A stretch of DNA of 64,000 nt. Source: Corythoichthys intestinalis. Lineage: Eukaryota > Chordata > Actinopteri > Syngnathiformes > Syngnathidae. Of this stretch, positions 15,155-25,821 are shown piece after piece. The position numbers were made by a program, and so were the translations under genes. Below the pieces are notes generated by a model. It made no database searches, was not told the DNA's origin, and saw only the letters and a list, made by a program, of their open reading frames with translations. The DNA lies in assembly GCF_030265065.1 (NCBI RefSeq), contig NC_080406.1:36418638-36482637 (forward strand), in the 5' to 3' direction. How positions within the stretch are numbered: the stretch's first letter is position 1; each line of letters starts with the position of its first letter.

Positions 15155-15245
15155 ACTCATTCGCTGCCATTGATGACCAATCCATTTGAACTAGGAGGCA
15201 TATCCCAATTCAAATAGATTGGACGTCTACTGCCATCATTGTCAC
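15155..15245. repeat. Fold-back copy of the dispersed CCAATCCATTTGAA repeat
   Basis: The left arm reads CATTCGCTGCCATTG, then CCAATCCATTTGAACT. The right arm reads ATTCAAATAGATTGG, then ACGTCTACTGCCATC. The two arms are inverted copies separated by about 14 bp, so the unit can form a hairpin. It is the only place in the window where the motif is clearly doubled. Confidence 0.6.
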
Positions 15246-15986
15246 TGAAACATAGTCATTTTCTGTGAATTTGAGTGAGTGCTTTGATAAGCTATGAAGA
15301 TTTTTTTTTGATGAATTAGACTATCGAAGCCTAACTGAAAAAAAAGAATGAGTCAACTTTTTTCGTTGTTGATGCAATGTCACATAATTGCCGCTAAACC
15401 ATTACTTGTTTTCTACAAATACTGTATATCTTTCTTCACCTATCTTTGCCAGCGACATACTGAAATACAGAAGGATAAAATTTTCTTTCACTGAAAGAGT
15501 GTCCATCTTTATTCATAGGTATTTAGTAATATATACTTTTTAATATTCCTGCTGCTGTAATAAATAATGTGCTGCTTAAGTCTGGGAAACACTAGTCTAC
15601 CGCAGTGATTCCCCAATTTTTGCAAGGACATCACCGAAATAATAGTTTCTTGATTTTGTGTTTTTCTTGAATGTGTTTGTTTGCAAAAAAATAATATTTA
15701 ACTTTGCATTTGATTAATATACTAGACTTTAATCAAGTCTGACTGCATGTATTTCATTTTAGCCTTTTCATGTTATCAGCCAGATTCAGATGTTACATAC
15801 ATAAGTCTATGACAGCGACGTATCGTGACCCACACAACTTATTTGTCAGCAGAAGGTACATACGTTATTGACCTATGTTTCCACTTTATGGAACATTTTT
15901 TCTTGGCTTGTTTGTTTTTTCTAATGTCAAATATTTTATCAAATTGACATTAAAAAGGAACAGCGATATGACAGCTTTCAAGTTAC

Positions 15987-16110
15987 CTTCAGAGAGCTCC
16001 AACTCCAGCTCGGCCAACTTGGCCCGGACCTCCGCCGGCAGGGTCATCGCGACAGCCGGCGTGGGCTCCAGCGTCACGGTCAGTAGTCCGGCAGAGGTTC
16101 GCTCGGCCAT
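15987..16110 (-). CDS. dip2b: DIP2-family protein, first coding exon
   Basis: The exon starts with ATG at 16110 and ends at 15987 before a GTAACT donor, giving 41 codons plus one base (phase 1). The translation begins MAERTSAGLL and ends LPAEVRAKLAELELELSE with a split Gly. The string LAELELELSEG is the hallmark N-terminus of DIP2 proteins (DMAP1-binding domain; the rest of the family protein carries two AMP-binding/adenylate-forming-like domains). The MAER start and the EPTPAV stretch look closest to DIP2B from memory, so the paralogue letter is tentative. A second in-frame ATG lies upstream at 16164, but the family start, in a GTGATGG context, is the better choice. The remaining exons lie left of the window. 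The plus-strand frame over this exon is a shadow. Confidence 0.82.
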
Positions 16111-16560
16111 CACGGTCCAAAACCCACGAATGTATCCAAGGGTTCGCGTTCTATGACTATACAAATGCAGGCGAGCACCTCCAGCAAGATAGGGTTTCGG
16201 TCACCGGTGTGGTGAGAAAACAGGGTGCGTCTCGAAGTAACCGCGGACAGATGTGGAGGAAATCTTCGGCGGCGTCATGACATGGCACGGCTAGCCGCGA
16301 CGCTAGCTCACGCGTCACGGCAACGTGTTGCCAGCGTCTGGTGGTGGTGCTCGGGAGGCTGCTGTCTTTTCCTCCGCGGCGCCACGGGCTGCGTCCCGCA
16401 GTGACGGCTGCCTCACTTCAACTGTGGCGAGAACTCATTCAACTCAATGCTCGCCTCGGCTCGCCCATCGCGCAGCCGCCATGGGATCCTAGCAACAGTG
16501 AACACCTGCTGCAACATTGCGGGACGTAACTGCCCTCTAGAGGGCAACCTTTGGAACTGC
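16111..16560 (-). promoter_or_regulatory. CpG-rich promoter/5' UTR region of the DIP2-family gene
   Basis: CG dinucleotides are dense here (many CGCG, GCCGCC and CGTCACG words), unlike the AT-rich surroundings, and the block lies directly upstream of the DIP2 start codon. The near-palindrome GGCAACGTGTTGCC is at about 16319-16332. No TATA-like word stands out, as expected for a broadly expressed gene. The transcription start is not determined. Confidence 0.6.
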
Positions 16561-16778
16561 AGAAACAACCTGTCAAGCAAGTTGCAAAAGAAAACATTGC
16601 AGTTGTCCCATGGCCTACGAGTTTAAAGCAAGCCATGGCCAAGTCATAACTCAAGTTACTGTTATTAAATCTATTAAAATCTCTTTCTTTCGATTGTTGG
16701 TCACAAAGGAAAATGTTTCGGGTTTCTATTCTAGATATAAGACATTATATGACATGGCATGCACATAACATAACTTCA

Positions 16779-16850
16779 TTTATTCATTCATCTTCAGTAC
16801 CGCTTATCTTCAGCAAGGTTTCGGGGTTGGTGGGCTGGTAGCACCTATCC
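16779..16850 (-). repeat. Short fragment of the percomorph-type CATTCATT... dispersed repeat
   Basis: CATTCATCTTCAGTACCGCTTATCTTC followed by GGGTTGGTGGGCTGG matches the beginning of the longer copy at 58552 (CATTCATTTTCCGAGCCGCTTATCC...). It looks like a truncated 3' end of a non-LTR-type repeat with a simple tail. Confidence 0.5.
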
Positions 16851-17047
16851 CATCTAACATAAATGAAAAGACAAACTGGCTTCATGACGTGCAGTTTATG
16901 CCCATTAGACAGGTTTTAAGTTAGTACCAATAGCTGGTGTGCCAAACCACAAGTTGAGAGATTCAAGTTAAAGCAAGAATTCAAGGTAGGGCACCACTAC
17001 ACTTCAAGCAAGTCGAATTTACTCTGTTGTGTGTGTATGAACACACA

Positions 17048-17259
17048 CTGACCGACCGACTGACCGACCGACCGACCGACCGACCGACCGACCGACCGAC
17101 CGACCGACCGACCGACCGACCGACCGACCGACCGACCGACCGACCGACCGACCGACCGACCTACCTACCTACCTACCTACCTACCTACCTACCTACCTAC
17201 CTACCTACCTACCTACCTACCTACCTACCTACCTACCTACCTACCTACCTACCTACCTA
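17048..17259 (+). repeat. Compound tetranucleotide microsatellite (ACCG)n then (ACCT)n
   Basis: About 28 ACCG/GACC units run to 17160 and switch cleanly to about 25 ACCT/CTAC units up to 17259. The single-base change between the two units suggests one ancestral array that diverged by slippage and spread of a substitution. The open frame across it (TDRPTDRP..., TYLPTYLP...) is an artefact. Confidence 0.97.
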
Positions 17260-17492
17260 CAGGGTGTCCTAAAAAAATGTATACACCCTTTTGCAGCTAA
17301 TAACTTGACATGTTCACAATTGAACTGCATTTTCATACTTTCAGTAGCATTTGAGAAAGAATTTTATTTCTTAAAAATTTAATCGGGCTGCTGCCATCAT
17401 TGATTCAATGGGTTTAATCTACCCAAAAATCCATTGACAGTTTTGTTACCAAATGCAAAAGAGTGTGAGGTTAATGGTGTTGGGACACCCTG
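17260..17492. mobile_element. Short MITE with CAGGGTGTCC ends
   Basis: The left end CAGGGTGTCCTAAAAAAATG and the right end GTTGGGACACCCTG are inverted repeats. Length is 233 bp with no coding capacity. It is bounded on the left by the ACCT microsatellite and on the right, after 17 bp, by a CATA microsatellite. The end sequence suggests a mariner-type origin, but the target duplication is not clear. Confidence 0.55.
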
Positions 17493-17509
17493 CATATAGA
17501 CACTGTATA

Positions 17510-17523
17510 CATACATACATACA

Positions 17524-17551
<28 letters not shown>
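17510..17551 (+). repeat. (CATA)n microsatellite
   Basis: About ten perfect ACAT/CATA units lie directly before the left end of the element at 17559. Confidence 0.95.
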
Positions 17552-17554
<3 letters not shown>

Positions 17555-17558
17555 TTGT

Positions 17559-18580
17559 ATATGGCGGAAACACAGACAAGACTGAAAAAGCAATTTCTGC
17601 TCTTGCACTCCTCTTTAAAAGAAACTGCTGTATTTTAAGCCAAAATAACTGTTGTGTTTGAGAGAACAATATGTCTATATGCTGCCATAGCAGATTCACA
17701 GTGTATTAAGCCCCCGAACTATTTTTAATTTGTCCGTTTTACCCCGAAAACCCCCGTTTACAGACGTCGTGCAACCGGTTTTGTTTTAATCCAGCCATAA
17801 AACTTAGGTAATTAATTATATTTATTATTCAAAATGTCTGTCATTTATAGCTTAGAATCATTAATTGATGTCTAATATTTCGTTTAAAAAAAAAAAACGA
17901 CTTTAAAAAATTATTCACTCGCATATTTTAAACTTTCAAACAAATGACGTCACAATGAAAAAAATGGCGTCTGTAAAAAAGTCACGGATATCTACCTCAT
18001 AACTATCGCTTCATTGTATTTTTTTTGTTAGTCACATTTTCTCCAATATATTAGATGATAAATAATCGATCCAAACAAAGAAAAATTGAAAAAAAACTTT
18101 TAAAGGGGTAAATATATGAAAAAGAAAATCTCGACCACTCCTTGATGTCTGCGATTTCTGCATCGTGACCCTTGTTTTATTGACCCTTGTTTTATTGCCA
18201 TGTTTCACCCATAAAAATCCCCCCAAAATCCAGCTGTCGGCATTCACAACTGTGTCTTGACACTCAGTAATACATGCTACATGGAGTTTTTGGATCGAAA
18301 CAAGGTAAGTACGTGATAATATCTTGTTAAAGTCATGGCGTCCGTAATCCTGCTCTCGCGTGCTCTCGCCTCCAGATAGGGTTATGCTGTTTAAAAAACA
18401 CTTTTTTTTTTTTTTTTAAATAAAAATGCCCCGCTGTTTAAAATTTTTCTTCCCCCAGAAAATTGAGATTTTTAGCTTTACAATGATGTATCACACGTGC
18501 ATATTGGACAATTTTGAAAGTCGGCCAAATTGGGGGTCTCAGAGCGGAACTTCAAGTCACCTGAGTGTTTTCCGCCATAT
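17559..18580. mobile_element. Non-autonomous element of the ATATGGCGGAAA family, copy A
   Basis: The ends ATATGGCGGAAACACAG and GAGTGTTTTCCGCCATAT are inverted. A second copy in the same orientation is at 40647-41620, and a solo end is at 60810-60870. The copies agree over nearly the full length, including CCCCCGTTTACAGACGTCG and the stretch around ATGGAGTTTTTGGATC (about 18282-18298). The latter reads MEFLDRNK before a GTAAGT donor-like site in this copy. No transposase is recognised. The superfamily is uncertain because the copies sit in AT-repeat sequence, which hides target duplications. Confidence 0.7.
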
Positions 18581-18773
18581 TCTTTTCCCCAATGATAATA
18601 CTATGAGTTAATACACATACACATCTTAAAATGAATTACATACGTAGCAATTTAGCATTAAATGATTAATGCATGATTATATCACTTATGTATATTAAAA
18701 AAAATTTTTTTTTTTTTAAAACAGTCACAGGAAGCATTTTCAGGAAATCATCATGGTCACACCTGGCCAAGCG

Positions 18774-18828
18774 CACCTGAATGCAATTACGTGGTGCAGC
18801 ATGCTCATTGGTGCACAGCACTTAAATA
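18774..18828 (+). promoter_or_regulatory. Promoter of secreted Pro/Cys-rich gene A
   Basis: CACCTGAATGCA (E-box, 18774), ATTGG (inverted CCAAT, 18807-18811) and TTAAATA (TATA-like, 18822-18828) precede the start codon at 18922. Genes B and C carry the same three words in the same order, with 32-33 bp between the E-box and ATTGG in all three. The likely transcription start is about 25-30 bp after the TATA-like word. Confidence 0.65.
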
Positions 18829-18921
18829 CAGCAAGTGTACTCAAACCAAGCAGCAGCAAGATTCCAGAGCAAATTGAAGTTGCATAGCCAAGTAAGCAGA
18901 AGCCAGGGACCATATTTACTG

Positions 18922-19537
18922 ATGGCTTGTGACTTGTATGTGAGGTATGTATGTTTATGATGTATATCTACTATTTCTCTAATGTTTGTTGAAGGTGACA
19001 TTTGTTCTTCTGACCTTTTTTTTTTCTTCAGAGTTCTTGTGCTTTGGCTGATAGCCTTTGGACACCATGTAGAGGGTACGTACATGTGAATCGGTGTTCC
19101 TCCCCAACTAATGTAACATGTGGTGTTTGTTCATTTTAGGAGGTGGTCCAAGGCATGGAACTTTTGCACAGTTCCAGTCTGTCGGTAGTTCCCCCAGAAT
19201 CCACAGAACTAGTTGGGACCCATGGCAATATAGTCAAATTGAGTCTGGCACAGACGGAGTTCTAAAGAATGAAGCCGTTGCGCAGCATTTGGCTCTGCCT
19301 CCAACGCAGTATGGTAGGAGTTTGTCCCAGAGAGGTGCAGTTCCTAGTCCCAGTGGACGGTCGTACCCAGACCTTCCACATAAAACCATTTGCCCTGTTT
19401 GTCCCATTTGTCCTGAACCCCTCCCTTGCCCACGACCTTGCCCTCATCCTTACTGTCCAAATGGCTATCGACCTTGCCCTTGCCCGCCATCTTGCTGTAA
19501 GCCTACTCGCAAGTGTCGTAACTGGTATTCCTGGTAG
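18922..19537 (+). CDS. Small secreted proline/cysteine-rich protein, gene A (unrecognised family)
   Basis: Three coding exons, 18922-18944, 19032-19075 and 19140-19537, join in frame (phases 2 and 1) into 154 residues. Exons 1 and 2 give a signal peptide (MACDLYVRR, VLVLWLIAFG). Exon 3 gives the mature part: SPR-x5-SWDPWQYSQIES (about residues 40-60), a variable middle, then an 11-cysteine proline-rich tail (CPxCPxCP, two PC-type cysteines, PCPC..SCC, final C). A donor-like GTAAGA after the stop (19551) and an acceptor near 19620 indicate a fourth, non-coding exon with the poly-A signal ATTAAA at 19662. Genes B (23266) and C (42125) are paralogues. I know no domain for this family. A structural, egg-coat, mucosal or antimicrobial role would be guesswork. 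Confidence 0.85.
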
Positions 19538-19779
19538 CTCCCTGAGCAGGTAAGATGAAATGTAATGCAAGTTTGTCACTTTTTTTTAACCCACTTTTTT
19601 CCCCCCCTTCCCCCTCTAGGCTTTTGTGCAGTTATCACTTTTTGGCAGCATATTGGCAACTATTAAAGCTATGAAAATGAATTCCTGTCTTTTTATTGTA
19701 CAGTATTGCACGCTAGTTCTCATGATCCAGAACACGAAGGCTGTAACTAGTTTTTCAATCTTCCGTTAGTGTAAAACAA

Positions 19780-20228
19780 TGGCTCTTAACCTGGGTTGGA
19801 TCGAACACATGGGTTCAGTGAATAAGTCTATGGGGTTCGGCGAAGGTAAAACGCAGAGCCCTATTTTTGTATTCTGGTTAAATCTAGGCAACGTGGCTTT
19901 TTAGACCAGGTTTTGGACTGGTTTGCTCCCAATTTATAGGCTTAATCTCTTTTAAGTGCTAGTCCTCGATCTGACGGGAGGAAAAGCTGGTTTGCGCAGT
20001 GGAAGGTTCTCACTTGGTATGAGGGGAATACAAGACCAATGGGCAGTGTGGTCTCAAATTTTGACCTGTTCATAAAATGTGCTTTACAAAAGAATTTTGA
20101 ATGGAAATGTGCTCAATTACTGGCTTGCTATCTTTGTTTTGAATTTCAAAAAATGGCTTTACCCAATTCTGAAGAGTTCGGTGAATCCACATGTGGAACT
20201 TGTGGGGTTCGATACATTTAGCAAGATT
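19780..20228. mobile_element. Probable hAT-type MITE remnant
   Basis: The left part CTTAACCTGGGTTGGATCGA and the right part GGGGTTCGATACATTTAGC resemble the inverted ends of a common fish element whose ends contain TTAACCTGGGTTCGA. The symmetry is imperfect and the target duplication is not evident. Just to the right (20230-20400) two related words, GAAATGGTTCAGTG..GAAGCATTTG and GAAATGGGTCAGTG..GAGGCATTTG, are about 110 bp apart, suggesting a small duplication. Confidence 0.4.
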
Positions 20229-20844
20229 AAGTAGTGATGGAGAAACCGAAGCAGTGAATCAATGTCTCGAAATGGTTCAGTGTTATGAAGCATTTGCCAA
20301 GAATCGGTGTGGTGAGTCATGACACTGCTTCACTGCTTTCTGTATCACTGAAGCAAATGTGTTGAAATGGGTCAGTGCTACGAGGCATTTGACACACTTC
20401 AGTTTGACATCTGTTGGACAAAAATATATTGAACTTTCATATAACCAAGTGTCATCTGAGCAACTAAATATGCGGGTCGTATGGTGGTTACATACTTTGC
20501 CTAGTGTGTAAGCAGTAGTGAGTTCGACCCCTAGCATGAAATTTATTCTTCCCCAGATTAATAAACTTTTACTTTTAAATGAAAAACGGAAATGCTTGTG
20601 GAATAGGGAACTCTTGATGGTAGGTGTATAGAATGCTAGTGACACTGGGATGGGGATTTGGGTGTGTCACACATTTTTATTAAAAAAAAAAAAAAAAAAA
20701 AAATCGTTTCAGCCGGTTCCTTTTTGCTAAAGACCTCTCCAGCTTTTGAGAATATTCTCACATGGCACGAACAAATATACAAACTGGCAGATAGACAAAC
20801 ACAAAAACTGACTGACGGACACAAAAAGTAACTTGTGTGTTCAT

Positions 20845-21239
20845 CAGGGCCGGCCCAGCCTATACGCAGACTATTTAGCTGCTTAGGGCCCCTGACCACT
20901 AGGGGGCCCCCCACTCTGGCAATTGTTTAATATATATTCTATTTTGTTTACTAGTTTGCTTTATTTGACTTTTGTGAGTTTTGATACTTGATTACGAGCT
21001 TAAAAAAAGTTATTTCTCTTCGAAAAAGGTTTGGCGCTATCTACTGTAAGTACTGACAATCATTTGGGGTGAGAAGTTTGAAGTATGCAGTGCACCAAAA
21101 TCTGATTACAAAATATGGACATATGGGTTGGATTGCATGTATATATTTCACAGTACACTGTGACAAAATGGTGGGCCAAAAATATGAGCCCCTTTGCATT
21201 ATTCTGCTTAGGGCCTCCTAATGGCCTGGGCCGGCCCTG
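20845..21239. mobile_element. MITE of hAT type (CAGGGCCGGCCC family)
   Basis: The ends CAGGGCCGGCCCAGCC and GGCCTGGGCCGGCCCTG are near-perfect inverted repeats. Both subterminal regions contain TTAGGGCC words. The perfect 8-bp duplication GTGTTCAT is at 20837-20844 and 21240-21247. Length is 395 bp, non-coding. The intact ends and duplication suggest a fairly recent insertion. Confidence 0.9.
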
Positions 21240-21553
21240 GTGTTCATATTATATAAATCAGTGTATAGTGTGTCAATGAATGCCTATACTATGCATTTGC
21301 AAATGAATGTGTAATCTGATTTAATTTCACTTTACTCTCCCTCGTTTTCAATATGACGTGATGCGCGCAAAAGCTCTCCTCACAACCCACAACATTTTGA
21401 GGGATATATCCCCTTTTTATAAGCATTGTGAGTTTGAACCAAATTGACTGACTCGACCCCTCGCTGCCTGAGTGAAACGTCCACGGTCACGGCCGACACG
21501 CGTGTGGCATCACAACGCTTTGCTTCCGCGGCCAGGTGTTTTTCCACTGAATG

Positions 21554-21760
21554 AAGCGAGACATCAGCACAACGTATCGGAATACTTGTTGCCGCGAGCG
21601 CTCGACACTTGTCGGGCGTCTGCTTCGAGCGTGACGTCGCGAGCTGTTGCACCGGATCCAGCGAGACATCGGGACGACTGATTCGGGATACTTCTGCCGC
21701 CAGCGCTCGACACTTCTCGAGCGTCTGCTTCGAGCGTAACATCACTAAGATTAAGAACCA
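21554..21760. repeat. GC-rich two-unit tandem duplication (about 105 bp)
   Basis: The words GCGAGACATC, GATACTT.TGCCGC, AGCGCTCGACACTT and GAGCGTCTGCTTCGAGCGT occur twice in the same order, about 105 bp apart. The block 21450-21760 is CpG-rich in an AT-rich setting. The several overlapping open frames here are by-products of high GC. I do not recognise a gene. Confidence 0.65.
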
Positions 21761-22115
21761 CAGGTGTAAAAGGAGCTTTATAACATTTGATACTTGGCTT
21801 ATTGACAACGGCAGCAGTCAAATTCATTTTGAGTAGGACAGGCTAATAAACATTCGCTCCCACTGCCAGTCAAAATGGATTTGCAGTCAATACTGTTGAG
21901 GTTGTTGTCTCAATAGCTTGCTTTGCGTTTGGGCTAGTCTACACTATATGGAACTATTTGAGTCTGAAGAAAGTCAAAAATGTAAACCATGACAAGCTTG
22001 AGCAGTTGAACCACCCCCCCTAGTTTTTAACGTCTAAATATTTGACAGCGAATAGTGACGTTTTCTTTTGAAACGTAACATTGACATTGGGGTCTTTGTA
22101 TTTTATAATTTAACA

Positions 22116-22343
22116 CAGGGGTGTCCAAAACGGTCCTCAAGGGCCACTGTGGGTCCTGGTTTTTGTTCATACCAATAGAGCACAGAAAGTTTAACCAATT
22201 AGGTTTTTCAAAACGAGCAGCACCTGACTGCAATCAACTGATTACACTTGTAAGACACCAGATTGGTGTAAAGGTGTCTTGTTTTGTTGGAATGAAATCC
22301 AGCACCCACTGCAGCCCTAAGTGGGATGGTTTGGACACCCCTG
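22116..22343. mobile_element. MITE of hAT type (CAGGGGTGTCCAAA family)
   Basis: Perfect 14-bp inverted ends, CAGGGGTGTCCAAA and TTTGGACACCCCTG, and a perfect 8-bp duplication ATTTAACA (22108-22115 and 22344-22351). Length is 228 bp. The ends match those of the larger element at 35200-37685, so the same transposase could have moved both. Confidence 0.92.
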
Positions 22344-22351
22344 ATTTAACA

Positions 22352-23140
22352 GAACTTGTATTTAAGAACATTTTTGTGACTTAATTGAACAGGTCATGTT
22401 AAATACCATCTTTACTAAACTGTTACAACATGGTTTATTACATTACATGGCAGGAGGGAGTATAACAAGGGGTGTAAATCAGTTTCATGATTCGAAGTTG
22501 CCGGTATTTTGATCAATTAAATACAATATATGGATGTACCGTACGTTACATTTCACCTAAAGCGGTAAAATAAAAACCTATTTTGATGGTTTTGACAAGT
22601 ACTGAAAAATTAAACCATTAACAAAATGGTGTCTATAGGAAAGATACATTTCGATGGATTCTAATTAATAGGTGATTAATCTAAAACCAGACTTTTCTAC
22701 CGAGGGCACTCAAAGGGATTGCAGTGGCCATGCTGCTATTGTTTGCATATACTGTAAGCTCTGTTCAAATCGCCTTGAAGTGGAATATGCAGGGTATGGG
22801 GCCATCTCGAGAGGCTCCAAACCACAGGGAACCTTGAAAAGGGCACTGCACAGGCTATAGGGAATAAGTGAACTGTTGTTCACTTTCCAGAAGTTGATGA
22901 GCAAAACCCCCCATAATGTAATGCATAAAAAGCAATGCATACAAAGTGCACGTTTCTCAAATTACATTGAAGAGTACGATATACAGTAGTTTGTCATTAA
23001 ACATTTTGATGCAATAACTGAATAAGGTTCATGTTCATGATGCTGATGGGTGGTTCCAACCAAATTTTGGTGGTATAAGGTGTTGCCTGTACGGGGAATA
23101 GGGTGTCAATTGGAACGCAGCCCTACTCTCCAAATTAACA
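22352..23140. other. No gene seen
   Basis: AT-rich intergenic sequence between genes A and B, without open frames resembling a protein and without recognised repeat ends. Confidence 0.5.
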
Positions 23141-23199
23141 CACCTGAATGCAACCAGAGAGAGCGGCTTCTGATTGGTGCAAGGGACAGCTCTTAAATA
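23141..23199 (+). promoter_or_regulatory. Promoter of secreted Pro/Cys-rich gene B
   Basis: CACCTGAATGCA (23141), ATTGG (23173-23177) and TTAAATA (23193-23199) repeat the layout seen before genes A and C. The words ACCTGAATGCAA and TTAAATAGAGCCAGT are shared with one or both paralogues beyond the core boxes, which supports a common regulatory ancestry. Confidence 0.65.
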
Positions 23200-23265
23200 G
23201 AGCCAGTACAGCAACCTTAAACAGCAGTTGCCAAGCTAAATTGGACCCAGCAACTGCATTACCTG

Positions 23266-23830
23266 ATGGCTTATGACTTTTGTATCAGGTAATATTTCAT
23301 TTTTGTGTGTCTTAGATGACTTCTTCACTTTTTTTTAACTTGTCATTTTTTCTTTTCAGGGTGCTTGTGCTCTGGTTAACAGCTTTTGAACACCATGCAG
23401 AGGGTAAGTAACTACCTGCAAATAAGTGCATCGGAATAAATGTTTTTTTGTTTTTTTCTTCCTAGGAAGTGGTTTTAGTCATTTTCAGTCAGCTGGTAGG
23501 TCTCCCAGGAGCCAGGCAACTAACTGGGATCCATGGCAATACAGTCAACTTGAGTCCCTTACGGATGGAGTTCTCCTGTATGAGGCTGCTTTAATGCCAA
23601 TACTGTATGGTGGGAAGTTGTCCCAGGAAGGTGCAGTTTTTGGTCCCAGTGGGCGGTCGTACTCGAAACCTCCACTTAAAACTATTTGCCCTATTTGTCC
23701 CAATTGCCCTAAACCCCTCCCTTGCCAACGACCTTGCCCTCGTCCTTGCTGTCCACGTGGCCATCGCACTTGCCCTTGCCCGCCATCTTGCTGTAAGCCT
23801 ACTCACAAATGTCGCAAAAGATTTAATTAG
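23266..23830 (+). CDS. Small secreted proline/cysteine-rich protein, gene B (unrecognised family)
   Basis: Exons 23266-23288, 23360-23403 and 23466-23830 join in frame (phases 2 and 1, identical to gene A) into 143 residues. The signal peptide reads MAYDFCIRR then VLVLWLTAF. The mature part has SPR-x5-NWDPWQYSQLES, the segment KTICPICPNCPKPLP and the tail CPCPPSCCKPTHKC. It holds the 11 cysteines of gene A plus one extra (a CC pair). A donor-like GTAAGA follows the stop at 23835, and an acceptor-like CTCAG and AATAAA (about 23918) follow, so a non-coding last exon is likely here too. It is the closest paralogue of A and lies 4.3 kb downstream in the same orientation, so the pair is a tandem duplication. 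Function unknown. Confidence 0.85.
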
Positions 23831-24099
23831 TAGGTAAGATGAAATGTAATGGAAGTGTGTCAACTTCATGGATTTTTTCCCCCCTGGCTCAGTTTTTGAG
23901 CTGAATAGACAATGACTAATAAAACCGTAAATTTTGAATTGGTCTCTTTCTTTGCCCTCAGTACGGTTTTGTTTTTAAAAGTGAATGCCAATTGCACAAA
24001 ATGGTTGTCAGTTGCTCCGGATGGTACAACCGTAGGCGGAGTTTGACTTTTGTGGCAGTGGGAGCAAAACATGTTGATGACTCCAAAATGTAGTGTTGG

Positions 24100-24675
24100 C
24101 AATAAAATTAAAAGATATATGCTCTGATAAAGCTTAGCCCATGCTCGTACATACTGGCCTCCCAGCTGTGTGTGTACATGCGTGAGCGCGCATGTTTTTC
24201 TGTCTTACCTAGTGGAGAAGTAGACGCCGCATCCTTTTCGATTGAATATTCCAGCCAGAATCCGTCCCCAGGTGGTTTTGGCTAAGCAAAGCAAATGGCT
24301 GTCTCTAAGGTGCAAGTCACATGATGTAGTTGAAACATAATTTTGATACATTATAAAAAATATATTTTTGGTGTTCATTTTATTTGTTTTCATTCTTTAA
24401 AACTCATATAGACATTTTACCGGCATGTTTTAATTTTGAATTCATATATAGGAAAGTCAATTACATGCAATGACTTTTTCGGCTACATGGGAGGGCTCTG
24501 CCCCCCGGCCCCCCTTAATTTCCGCATATGGTACAATCAACATTTTGAATCACTGGTAAAGTAATGAAATTAGTGTTTTAAGTACGAGTGTCTGCCAACT
24601 GATGGGTAATTGTGACCTGGTAAGATGGTCTTAAAGCAACACTACATAGCTTTTGAACCTTTATTGAATATTTTC
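24100..24675. other. No gene seen
   Basis: Intergenic, AT-rich. A C-rich word (CTGCCCCCCGGCCCCCC, about 24498) stands out but has no partner that I can see. Confidence 0.45.
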
Positions 24676-25290
24676 TAGGGCTGTCAAACGATTAAAATTT
24701 TTAATCGAGTTAATCACAGCTTAAAAATTAATAATCGTAATTAATCGCAATTCAAACCATCTATAAAATATGCCATATTTTTCTGTAAATTATTGTTGGA
24801 ATGGGAAGATAAGACACAAGACGGATATATACATTCAACATACTGTACATAAGTACTGTATTTGTTTATTATAACAATAAACAAGATGGCATTAACATTA
24901 ACATTCTGTTAAAGAGATCCATGGATAGAAAGACTTGTAGTTCTTAAAAGATAAATGTTAGTACAAGTTATAGGAATTTTATATTAAAACCCCTCTTAAT
25001 GTTTCGTTTTAATAAAATTTGTAAAATTTTCAATCAAAAAATAAACTAGTAGGTCGTTATTGTTGATGTCAATAATTACACAATTCTCATGGTCATAAAA
25101 TCAGTCGCACCCAAGCGCTAGCAGAGGGCGACAAAACTCCAAAAAACACAAGTAACAAGTGCACATGACCCTGTGTTGTCATTTTAATCTGTTTGAGCGG
25201 GGCATGTGCGTTAATTGTGTCAAATATTGTAACGTGATTAATTTAAAAAATTAATCCCCGCCCGTTAACGCGATAATTTTGACAGCCCTA
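24676..25290. mobile_element. hAT-like element, TAGGGCTGTCAAA family, copy 1 (short core)
   Basis: The ends TAGGGCTGTCAAACGATTAA and CGATAATTTTGACAGCCCTA are inverted, with CGATTAAAA/TTAACGCG subterminal words. The core contains AGATGGCATTAACATT and GTCGCACCCAAGCGC, shared with copy 3 (49695) but not with copies 2 and 4 (39796, 59731), whose core differs. No transposase. Confidence 0.85.
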
Positions 25291-25821
25291 ATACAGTATT
25301 TTCATAACATTTGTGATACGTCGACTGAGAACTAGTTGAATCACACCTCTTTTATATCTTGAGGTGGTCTGTAACACTTTCACCAGCACTAATTTACTTT
25401 AATGAGGGTGGCAGGAACCATGCCACATAAAACTACAAATGTGCTGACTGCTTTACAGCATTCGTCACTTCCCCCTTACCCCATTCATTATAAAGACTGA
25501 AGTTGATGCAAACGCTTTCGCGTGAATTCTGCAAAGATGGCAGAGCAACAAAAGAGACAAAAAGTTTTTTTTAGCTCACCTTCATATGCCATTGTTTGCC
25601 ACAACTGGATTCATTACCTTGTTACTATTCATCCTTCACACAGCCGCTGGAAACAAATTTGTTTAATCCATCAGTAGGCAACCGGGAGATTGATTTTTGA
25701 TTGATGATTTTACAACACTGCTGGTGTGTGCTGGTCCTCCTTAAGGCCAAACATTACCGCGTTTGTCCACCGGCGTCGCTAAAATCGACTAAAACAGAAG
25801 CACCAAGTGTTTCTTTAAATA

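Noticed and set aside
15875-16156. Plus-strand frame of 93 codons rich in Ser.
   Set aside because: It is the complement of the DIP2 first exon, whose minus-strand reading has a family motif and a splice donor.
17027-17272. Open frame of 81 codons across the tetranucleotide array (TDRP and TYLP repeats).
   Set aside because: It is only the translation of a microsatellite, with no start context, splice sites or flanking coding sequence.
19262-19579. Second plus-strand frame and a minus-strand frame over exon 3 of genes A and B.
   Set aside because: Only the frame that joins the signal-peptide exons has the conserved cysteines and matching splice phases in all three paralogues.
21472-21836. 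Several overlapping frames on both strands in the GC-rich block between genes A and B.
   Set aside because: Four frames are open at once, as expected from high GC. The tandem duplication explains the repeated protein words.
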